Assembly: GCF_000003815.2 (NCBI RefSeq)
Contig: NC_049980.1
Coordinates: 31,965,779-32,029,778 of the forward strand
DNA: 64,000 nt
Source: Branchiostoma floridae
Taxonomy: Eukaryota > Chordata > Leptocardii > Amphioxiformes > Branchiostomatidae
Reading direction: 5' to 3'
The position numbers and the translations under genes are program-made. Below the pieces are notes generated by a model. It made no database searches. It was not told the origin of the DNA and saw nothing but the letters and a program-made list of their open reading frames with translations. Positions 61,801 to 64,000 of the stretch are shown piece after piece. The first letter of the stretch is position 1, and every line of letters begins with the position of its first letter.

Positions 61801-64000
61801 ACATTGCTATGTTGTTTGTTGTATGATTATATTGCTTGCTAGACGTATATAGTTGCTAAGACCTTTTTCCTGATTGAAATCACATGGAACGTCAGTTTTT
61901 TTCTCATTTTTTCCCTGTTAGGCCATGTTGATTTGATTATATGGATGACATCCGCGCTCGCACCAAATTTTGGCCGTTTCCAAAAAAAAGTTTTCGACCA
62001 CACAATAAATTGTGCAAATCAGCTGTGAAATGAGCACAAATATTCCGTAGATTGAAAAAAAAAGTATCAGAAAACAGATAACTAATGTCATAGAATGCCA
62101 AAATAAATCTAAAGTCAAAGAATAAGATAGAAAGAATAGAATAAGAAAGGACAGAAAGAAAAAATCTATTGTTGGTAGGAGGAGGTACCAGTATACTCAG
62201 GTATACATGTAGGTCCCGTTCAGGTCCAGAGGATCATTTCCAGGTCCGGACCTGAACTTGGACCTGATTTTCTGTGGAAACTTCATAACTGGCAATGCTC
62301 AAAACAATGGTAATTGGTCAATTTTGCCACAAAGGAATCTGTTTGATGGATTATTGGACTCCCACCGGCATTTTAAAATCCCATCTCCATGTAATAAAGG
62401 CTAACTGTCTCTGTACCTTTGACTGTAGAAACTTGGTACGATTGACTATAAACTCTACTTGACTTCGCTCTTGTTGTCTTCTTGGCCCCCGGTAAGACCC
62501 CAAATGCCTGCCGACATAGTGTGTCCATTTTGTAATTGGCGAAACCTGTTCCTCTAATTTTTTTTCAGGTCTGTTTTTTCGGATTGGTCCAAGACGAAAA
62601 AAATGTTTTGCACCCGTATGATGTACAGGACCTTACACCTAACTGTTGGTATACTATACTATGTTTTTTAGTCCTATGTTCAACCTTCCTGGCCACTTAG
62701 ATTTCATACAGAAGGCAACTTTTTTTTGGCCAAACTTTTTTTTATTCGCTCGCTCGCATCAGTTTTGTAGTTCCCAGAGGATGTCATCCAAATAATCAAA
62801 TGAACATGGCCTTACTGACCACGCAGCGAATGAGGTTCTAAGGTCACAATATCTCAAGATGATAAAGAAATATGTGGAAGAATTACACAGTAGTGACGAC
62901 ATCTCTAAGCTTTGTGTGTACCCTGACATTCTGTGTATCATTCGATAGTTGAGCATATTTAAGCTGGCCTTGAATTATATTACAGTAAATTCAAGGCCAT
63001 CAGGCGTTGTACAAAGTCCACAAGCTGGTTTGAAATCAACCATTTACACCCTTAAGCGTTTACCATATCTACCTTAGACCTTCCAGGCTGGTGGCGTGGA
63101 TATCTTCTTGATGGCTGTTGAAGAAAGTCTGGGTGACCTTCATCGCCTTCAGATCTGGCACGACAACCAGGGCGGCGACGACAGGGCCTGGAAGCTAGAT
63201 AAAGTCATCGTGAGAGATCTGCAGTCAGAAGATACGTGAGTACAATTGAGATATGATTTATAAGTGCAGTTTTCAATAACGTTTACGGAATGCATTATTT
63301 GCACGTACAAGTTAGAAATAATGAAAATAACATGTTTACCTGTCCAGTCCATGTAAAGTTCAAGTACAACTCAAACCTGTACAAGTGATCACCTCAACAC
63401 TCAATGTGATCATATTTTTCGTAGTCCCTTAGTTAATATCTCCCATTGACACAAGCATTAAGCATTAAGAATCCCGCCCTAGGTGACCACCTGTCCACAT
63501 GGACCAGATTTTATCGGTCCCTGAGTGGTCGTTTACAACTGTTTTGACGTACATTGAATTCAAAGCTTTTTGTTTTGTTTTTGATATACAGAAACAGCTT
63601 TCTCTGTAACCATTGGCTGTCACTGGACCGCGGGGACAGTAGAATCAACCGGATTCTTCCTGCTTCAACAGAGCATGATCTGTCGTCCTTCCACCTTTTC
63701 ACTACAAAGGCAACCGGCGATTTTAGAAATGAGCACATCTGGCTCTCGACCCTATTCTGCCCCAGTGGAAGCCATTTCAGTAAGGTCCAACGTCTCTCCT
63801 GTGGACTGTGTATTATCTACACCACTATGATTGCCAACGCCATGTGGTACAAAACGGAAAACAATGTGGAGCAGACGACAGTGGTGAATCTTGGGATAGT
63901 TTCCTTCACCCTCCATGAGTTGTACGTCAGCACGATGACGTCATTGTGTGTCCTCCCGGTGAACGTGCTTCTCATCCAGCTCTTCAACCGGTGCAAAGAA
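31743..64000 (+). CDS. Polycystin-1-like receptor with lectin-rich ectodomain (3' end outside window)
   Basis: Member of the polycystin-1/PKD1L family: large ectodomain, GAIN/GPS autoproteolysis, TM1, PLAT, then further membrane helices. Family members pair with TRPP channels and sense chemical or mechanical cues at the cell surface or cilium. I trace about 44 exons, some 2,700 codons, from ATG 31743 with a signal peptide to the window edge between TM3 and TM4. Most module borders are phase-1 introns. The C-terminal half (GAIN, GPS CNHMT, PLAT, TM2/TM3) identifies the family. The N-terminal half is a chain of lectin and extracellular modules listed separately. Oddities: an in-frame TAG at 38053-38055 in the CUB module, a missing N-terminal half of the F5/8-C module, and a dead LINE inside an intron. 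It could be one gene, or a decayed 5' gene fused in this model to a PKD1L gene. The PKD1L2/PKD1L3 group is the likely relative. Confidence 0.75.
32755..32880. mobile_element. Foldback retroelement end with hammerhead-like hairpin
   Basis: Perfect inverted arms TATATCCGTACACAAAATAA (32758-) and TTATTTTGTGTACGGATATA enclose a hairpin. Its minus strand reads TGATAAG, then paired GATCAG/CTGATC, then GAAATC. This resembles the CUGANGA - stem II - GAAA order seen in Penelope-like element ends, with a weakened first box. Confidence 0.4.
33256..33480 (-). mobile_element. LINE 3' end (same family as 9337-9780)
   Basis: Begins (TTTG)n on the plus strand, then GAACCTTTATTTAGTCATGA and GCCTGCAAGCCGCTTTTCAT. 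It matches the 3' UTR at 9350-9420 and 42690-42745. It lies in intron 1 of the polycystin-like gene; the right limit is uncertain. Confidence 0.65.
33638..33868 (+). CDS. Polycystin-1-like exon 2: PAN/apple-like module
   Basis: Encodes DHACPGGLFNISSHGNTNLA, then CAHLCTASGSCGAFVHV and CTLKQAC, ending GADLYFKR. The spacing of six cysteines and the closing LYFKR strand match PAN/apple-type or related WSC-like cysteine modules. Phase 1 at both ends. An in-frame acceptor at 33650 would shorten it by four codons. Confidence 0.65.
34424..34518. mobile_element. MITE family C, compact copy
   Basis: Inverted ends ACGCCAAATAGCAGTTA and GTAGCTACTATTTGGCGT around a hairpin with ATCATATCCAGTTGCTTGAG. Only about 95 bp. 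Intron copy, non-coding. Confidence 0.8.
34617..37209 (+). CDS. Polycystin-1-like exons 3-6: LCCL domain
   Basis: Exons 34617-34677, 35902-35968, 36578-36717 and 37169-37209 join in phase. They encode an LCCL domain: CPPGCASVATPIYGDGMYS, then VCKAAVHHGWIRDELGGAVT, and RNGVTALWYQGLNETSYHF. LCCL modules occur in cochlin, limulin and neuropilin-like proteins and are thought to bind lipopolysaccharide or other ligands. The four conserved cysteine/glycine landmarks are present. Confidence 0.8.
34700..34804. mobile_element. MITE family B, copy 3
   Basis: Ends GTAATCTCCAAGCAGA and TGCTTGGAGATTATA. It lies directly after the LCCL exon 34617-34677 in the intron. Confidence 0.7.
35100..35240 (-). mobile_element. 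Possible LINE 3' end remnant
   Basis: TCATCTTTATTGACATATAA followed by a mixed stretch resembles reverse-oriented 3' ends of non-LTR elements (a TTTATTG motif at the poly(A) side). There is no protein match. Low confidence. Confidence 0.25.
35325..35412 (+). repeat. 20-bp tandem repeat
   Basis: About four copies of GATATATTGCACTTAAACAA in an intron. Confidence 0.85.
35540..35835 (+). repeat. AT-only degenerate repeat with about 10-12 bp period
   Basis: Degenerate copies of AAATAATTTTAAAT-like units, nearly free of G and C for almost 300 bp, ending 66 bp before an LCCL exon. A/T tracts recur at about one helical turn. Confidence 0.7.
36903..36935 (+). repeat. Poly-G-rich tract
   Basis: GGTGGGGGTG followed by a run of about 12 G. 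Homopolymer, intronic. Confidence 0.9.
37979..40846 (+). CDS. Polycystin-1-like exons 7-8: CUB module with in-frame TAG, split by a LINE
   Basis: Exon 7 (37979-38142) encodes CDSVITASSRSREFYSNSPF, a TAG (38053-38055), then CKLYIIGNPGGGMIAPKFSF. Exon 8 (40675-40846) encodes NCGPNKKYFVGKYTNTSVAY and LKVTWDTWDV. The Cys...F.S...C...I..P.G..I...F pattern, the later NCG and the closing strand fit a CUB domain. Both exons keep open frames on each side of the TAG and good splice sites. Their lengths sum to 336 nt and the outer phases are both 1, so skipping the pair keeps the frame. The intron between them holds the LINE. Confidence 0.6.
38400..40593 (+). mobile_element. Dead CR1/Jockey-group LINE with reverse transcriptase
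   Basis: Non-LTR retrotransposon remnant in the same orientation as the host gene. RT segments seen: GKAVGSDGISNEHLKYAGP, NYRPIAIASALSKVLEAV, QFGFKRGHGLDMCVF, FLDASKAFDRVNH, GVRQGSLLSPLLFNAYIDDL and the catalytic FYADDMCLL near 39830. Breaks: several stops and frameshifts in 38690-39000, a TGA at 39682-39684, a TAG near 39960, and a frame change before 39970-40263. The 3' end has AATAAAG and AATAATAAAT at about 40575-40593. It is 5'-truncated, and the endonuclease region is only partly visible. Confidence 0.85.
41234..42581 (+). CDS. Polycystin-1-like exons 9-11: first C-type lectin domain
   Basis: Exons 41234-41338, 41955-42058 and 42395-42581 join in phase. They encode CPFGWRAWGDSCYYFG, AHVVEINSEAEQEIL, WVGLRY, WSDGTNRTAAFGSDTCVI and WTTQHCGLGARVVCET. 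These are the C-type lectin landmarks: paired cysteines, the WIGL-like strand, and a final C...C pair. A classic EPN or QPD calcium/sugar motif is not evident, so sugar specificity is unclear. Confidence 0.85.
41551..41642 (+). mobile_element. MITE family K (CCAAT-box hairpin), copy 2
   Basis: Starts CAGCCAATCAGTAGCC and ends GTGATTGGCTAG, with an internal AGCCAATCACATTGCC. It is the reverse complement of the copy at 28437-28536. Inside a C-type lectin intron. Confidence 0.6.
42677..42800 (-). mobile_element. LINE 3' end (same family as 9337-9780)
   Basis: TGTTTGTTTG start, GCTCAAATCGGTACCTGCAA and TTTTTCATTGAGGTCATGAG match the 33256 copy. It lies in the intron where the missing half of the F5/8-C module would be expected. 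Confidence 0.6.
42949..43462. repeat. Poly-C tracts flanking low-quality intron sequence
   Basis: C runs at 42949-42962 and 43442-43462, with a repeated GATCTCGAGGGTT motif at 42994 and 43304. Homopolymers like these often mark misassembly or collapsed repeats. Confidence 0.8.
43605..45130 (+). CDS. Polycystin-1-like exons 12-13: F5/8 type C (discoidin) module, N-terminal half missing
   Basis: Exon 12 (start uncertain, 43605 or 43673; end 43827) encodes ADFGRGLYVAAIETSGDVTT, AYSLQFSDDGGVYNDHGSS. Exon 13 (44971-45130) encodes VYQANSDAGTVVRTFIQPRL and a strand ending TVRVLECQN. The order of VxxIxTxG, Y.LQFS.DG..Y, N.D...V...F.P and a final C matches the second half of F5/8-C domains. The first half is not found. 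Starting at 43605 needs a phase-2 upstream exon; starting at 43673 joins exon 11 in phase but truncates the domain. Confidence 0.6.
44105..44310. mobile_element. MITE family A, copy 2
   Basis: Left end TAGTTCACCTTTATCCG, right end GGATAAAGATGAACCAGC. The internal CTACTATTTTCAAAATATTG shows the same centre as copy 3. Confidence 0.75.
44457..44621. mobile_element. MITE family B, copy 4
   Basis: Ends AGTCTCCAAGTAGACC and GGTCTGCTTGGAGACT. The arms continue with GGTATCAAAGCTGGCCAA / TTGGCCAGCTTTGATACT, so it is almost a full hairpin. Confidence 0.85.
45283..45390 (+). repeat. (CA)n-type microsatellite
   Basis: CACACACGCATGC-type dinucleotide run, intronic, shortly before the ATTC repeat. Confidence 0.9.
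45424..45732 (+). repeat. (ATTC)n microsatellite forming the 3' splice region
   Basis: About 300 bp of ATTC/ATCC/TTCC units, ending ATTCATTCACAG directly at the exon start 45735. The last units are therefore the polypyrimidine tract of the acceptor. Confidence 0.9.
45735..46028 (+). CDS. Polycystin-1-like exon 14: Link-module-like domain
   Basis: Single phase-1 exon of 98 codons. The sequence has HHHCTKFHSRMASLSEFQAA, FHAGMTGSWIAWLTD, TGRYIL and the end NVWCMQ. Order and spacing recall the hyaluronan-binding Link module (C..xGA.LAS...L..A...G...C..GWL.D..VRYPI......YDVYC). The first and fourth Link cysteines are present; the second and third are absent. The assignment is an inference from spacing. 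Confidence 0.45.
46029..46300 (+). repeat. GTAAGT-like hexamer array downstream of the exon 14 donor
   Basis: Degenerate tandem (GTAAGT/GTATAA)n with at least a dozen GTAAGT-type words, starting at the exon's own GTAAGT donor (46029). It also includes GTAATTTTCAGTG and GTAATTTCCAGTG units. Confidence 0.85.
46876..47007 (+). CDS. Polycystin-1-like exon 15: P-type trefoil domain
   Basis: Encodes CSTPLVARQPCAWDDVT, then ECELHGCCWDPY and ACFH. The R..C.W...T...C...GCCWD......CF pattern is the P-type trefoil signature, with all six cysteines. Phase 1 on both sides. Trefoils bind sugars or stabilise mucosal proteins. Confidence 0.9.
47150..47270. mobile_element. Hairpin element
   Basis: The left arm GGAAAGGAATACATGCCAGG and the right arm with ATATATTCCTTCC are inverted. 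About 110 bp, intronic, no further identity. Confidence 0.4.
47309..47514. mobile_element. MITE family A, copy 3
   Basis: Left end TAGTTCACCTTCATTTG, right end AGATAAAGGTGAACTA. It ends 42 bp before the acceptor of the fucolectin exon. Confidence 0.75.
47557..49098 (+). CDS. Polycystin-1-like exons 16-18: fucolectin-type (F-type lectin) module
   Basis: Exons 47557-47712, 48578-48761 and 48857-49098. Exon 16 is a partial repeat with NIALGKRTHQSTTLDANSHS. Exon 17 carries VNVAVGKTAFQTSTAQPPG, AVDGNTDTNHYAGSC and WWVDLGESYVVDR. Exon 18 carries LNPFNIHIGDS and CQGMRGRYVSVRAPG. These are the landmarks of the fucolectin/tachylectin-4/pentraxin-1 (FTP) fold. Exon 16 looks like the first third of another copy, so one and a third modules are present. 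Confidence 0.8.
47913..48130 (+). mobile_element. TTA-element (61921 family), left-end copy
   Basis: GGTCATGTTGATTTGATGAT, then ATGGATGACATCC, followed by a body similar to 61950-62130 (AATGAGCA..., CATAGAAT). No right end. Confidence 0.6.
48346..48517. mobile_element. MITE family B, copy 5
   Basis: Ends GTAATCTCCAAGCAGGTCCT and GATCTGCTTGGAGGTTAC, long hairpin with ATAGTATCAAA / TTTGATACTAT. It ends 60 bp before exon 17. Confidence 0.85.
49425..49796 (+). CDS. Polycystin-1-like exon 19: second C-type lectin domain
   Basis: A full C-type lectin domain in one exon: CPIAGYVDFNGVCYKSF, ATQTCAADGGMLAMPKD, RWFGLAKSNGQWIFEDG, FSNWRSAGGG and SNLRGFICQ. Six expected landmarks including WxFEDG...FSNW are present. 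Phase 1 at both ends, so a self-contained shuffled module, unlike the three-exon first lectin. It has no EPN motif. Confidence 0.9.
49826..49900 (+). mobile_element. TTA-element fragment
   Basis: GCCATGTTGATTTGATTATA followed by TGGATGATATCC matches the terminal repeat of the element at 61921-62811. Fragment only. Confidence 0.55.
50080..50376 (+). CDS. Polycystin-1-like exon 20: C-terminal half of a fucolectin-type module
   Basis: Begins at DHWWHVDLDRQWAIDRVTVV and continues LNPFFIHIGDNGQNVSANP, CAGIRGRYVGIRL, ending ELEVYPVSDE. It aligns with exon 18 and the end of exon 17. The first half (ALGKxTxQSS) is absent although phases match the preceding lectin exon, so the protein would carry half a module. 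Confidence 0.75.
50388..50490. mobile_element. MITE family A, half copy
   Basis: TATAACCTATACCCATTTCT and TCAAACTGCAATATGTTGAA match the centre of copies 2 and 3. The right end is lost. Confidence 0.5.
50774..51659 (+). CDS. Polycystin-1-like exons 21-22: galactose-binding-like module
   Basis: Exons 50774-51051 and 51485-51659. They encode NIGGINVAAVSSGGRC, IIDGQL, GWLSSQGVGSWVQLKFDGYY, then INRAKIAQSTW, MRLTFDDGSYE, and in exon 22 VKMTVLTTYAASTSGFIEAQ. Strand pattern and motifs resemble discoidin-like beta-sandwich sugar-binding domains. No specific family is claimed. Confidence 0.65.
51807..52070 (+). CDS. Polycystin-1-like exon 23: PAN/apple domain
   Basis: CAIRCLEEPTFFCQSFQY, then CEMFGWAP and SYFERNFE. 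The C..RCL....F.C.SF.Y....C.L......Y.R pattern is that of PAN/apple domains. Single phase-1 exon. Confidence 0.85.
52246..52662 (+). CDS. Polycystin-1-like exon 24: ricin-B-type beta-trefoil-like module
   Basis: About 139 codons: GTLRNGETSQCLELLADN, VVITAACSP, then LFEVIDDALSWRVLGREVCF, VVELVNCSDVQNVLWKL. The repeated CL...-V.L..C.-W pattern fits ricin-B-like trefoils. The end at 52662 is preferred over 52617 because it keeps the phase-1 rule. Confidence 0.5.
53013..55567 (+). CDS. Polycystin-1-like exons 25-28: three fibronectin type III domains
   Basis: First domain: 53013-53118 and 54169-54353 (VTGILVEEVGPGAVSAHWNV ... SWDTDFFNF). Second: 54772-55035 (LTVSLVTDDGFYVTWNV, YQVTYH, LLPGVEYNVSVRA). 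Third: 55298-55567 (FRAVTVTDRSATLVWAAP, LAPLQPYVARLYAV). Typical FN3 W, Y and L landmarks. The assembly gap 53408-53833 falls in the intron of the first domain and sits within an inverted-repeat element. Confidence 0.85.
53408..53833. other. Assembly gap (426 N)
   Basis: Run of N in an intron, between inverted repeat arms. The hairpin-prone sequence probably caused the gap. Confidence 0.99.
53939..53968 (+). ncRNA. Hammerhead-ribozyme-like core, plus strand
   Basis: ATGAAGA (CUGANGA with its first base changed), a perfect 6-bp stem GGTGAC/GTCACC closed by AGCCG, then GAAAC. It is a relative of the minus-strand motif at 3262-3295 that retains CTGAGGA. Probably degenerate. Confidence 0.35.
56069..57090 (+). 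CDS. Polycystin-1-like exons 29-32: Ser/Thr and acidic linker
   Basis: Four short exons (56069-56137, 56463-56540, 56700-56855, 57029-57090) encode STGVSSTEPT, STPARSTTENVVPD, NEELSEDGFGGFGPPPSDE and DQTPPDEVADDTSQ. There are no cysteines. Likely an extended, O-glycosylated stalk between the FN3 domains and GAIN. The first three are phase 1 at both ends, so their inclusion can vary without shifting the frame. Confidence 0.75.
57568..60278 (+). CDS. Polycystin-1-like exons 33-39: GAIN domain
   Basis: Exons 57568-57690, 57849-57905, 58172-58303, 58589-58676, 58829-58971, 59188-59430 and 59807-60278. The first part is helical (CKEAFDILTIASERLRTANA, YITVLDNLNDDLARQV, RGRKILNDMAELLRREL), the second part beta-rich (VISFHDNPFTW, SRISVFGRGEG, NHTGRYYVGVDVA). 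The layout matches the helical A and beta-sandwich B halves of GAIN in polycystins and adhesion receptors. Confidence 0.8.
60586..61334 (+). CDS. Polycystin-1-like exons 40-41: GPS cleavage motif and first membrane helix
   Basis: Exon 40 (60586-60758) and exon 41 (61104-61334) give CRYWAEDTESWLPKGCKV, then VCACNHMTAFGAGF: the GPS pattern C.yW....W...GC......C.CNHMT with self-cleavage expected between M and T. About 45 residues on, VFATVLTTLALYFVGIIFL is the first membrane helix. All cysteines and the HMT triad are intact. Confidence 0.92.
61610..64000 (+). CDS. Polycystin-1-like exons 42-44: PLAT domain, TM2 and TM3 (runs off window)
   Basis: PLAT/LH2: exons 61610-61777 (YYKMTVYTSHGRGSGTKSNV, FSLFGDSGSTGVRV) and 63078-63235 (DIFLMAVEESLGDLHRLQIW, DDRAWKLDKVIVRDL), with the last strand in exon 44 (FLCNHWLSLDRGDSRINRIL). 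TM2: SCGLCIIYTTMIANAMWY; TM3: LYVSTMTSLCVLPVNVLLIQ, ending RCKE at the edge. PLAT binds membranes or partners in the cytosol between TM1 and TM2 in this family. Confidence 0.92.
61921..62811. mobile_element. DNA transposon, 891 bp, TTA target-site duplication
   Basis: Left end GGCCATGTTGATTTGATTAT and right end AATAATCAAATGAACATGGCC are inverted over about 33 bp, including ATGGATGACATCC. Direct TTA at 61918-61920 and 62812-62814. A 3-bp TTA duplication points to PIF/Harbinger-like elements (inference). No transposase is seen; a hAT-like fragment is nested at 62221-62280. Fragments at 3619-3640, 47913 and 49826. Confidence 0.8.
63368..63535 (+). repeat. Dispersed repeat G, copy 2
   Basis: Matches 19876-20046 over CCCATTGACACAAGCATTAA and GACCACCTGTCCACAT. 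It lies 57 bp upstream of polycystin-like exon 44. Confidence 0.7.

Overview
This window is animal nuclear DNA, most likely from a lancelet (amphioxus, Branchiostoma). It has many short exons with GT-AG introns, dense short inverted-repeat transposons, non-LTR retrotransposon remnants, microsatellites and three assembly gaps (4036-4135, 4892-5067, 53408-53833). The proteins are typical metazoan families, and the last gene has the mosaic lectin-rich architecture known from lancelets. The species call is an inference. The exon models come from reading frames, splice sites and phase matching by eye, with no transcript support.

Layout: (1) 75-12493, + strand: a KIF24-type kinesin-13 motor gene. 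The first exon(s) lie left of the window; 15 coding exons are readable to the stop. (2) 12494-17340: intergenic or 3' UTR sequence with several inverted-repeat transposons, one bounded by an 8-bp target-site duplication. (3) 17977-24277, - strand: UBAP1, the ESCRT-I subunit, in nine coding exons that run tail-to-tail with the kinesin gene. The same KIF24/UBAP1 convergent pair exists in human 9p13. A 64-bp minisatellite below the UBAP1 stop is built from the stop-codon region itself. (4) About 25300-25976: a compact divergent promoter with a YY1-type site and a perfect CRE palindrome, shared by UBAP1 and the next gene. (5) 25977-28327, + strand: mevalonate diphosphate decarboxylase (MVD), with almost all of the protein in one exon. 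(6) 28328-31742: repeats and LINE 3' ends. (7) 31743 to the right edge, + strand: a very large polycystin-1-like receptor gene. It has about 44 recognisable exons and 2,700 codons so far, and is open at the right end.

The polycystin-1-like protein reads: signal peptide, PAN/apple-like, LCCL, CUB, C-type lectin, partial F5/8-C, Link-like, trefoil, fucolectin-type, second C-type lectin, half fucolectin-type, galactose-binding-like, PAN/apple, ricin-B-like, three fibronectin III, acidic Ser/Thr linker, GAIN with GPS, TM1, PLAT, TM2, TM3. Most modules are bounded by phase-1 introns, the usual sign of exon shuffling. The CUB module carries an in-frame TAG and a dead LINE in its internal intron, yet the two CUB exons together are a multiple of three and could be skipped without a frameshift.

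The four genes do not form a pathway. They act in centriole/cilium control (KIF24), membrane-protein sorting (UBAP1), sterol and isoprenoid synthesis (MVD), and probably cell-surface sensing (polycystin-1-like). The most unusual features are a triplicated ATP-binding exon in the kinesin, the polycystin ectodomain and its decaying CUB cassette, an exon whose splice sites are set in microsatellites, and hammerhead-ribozyme-like cores in retroelement ends.
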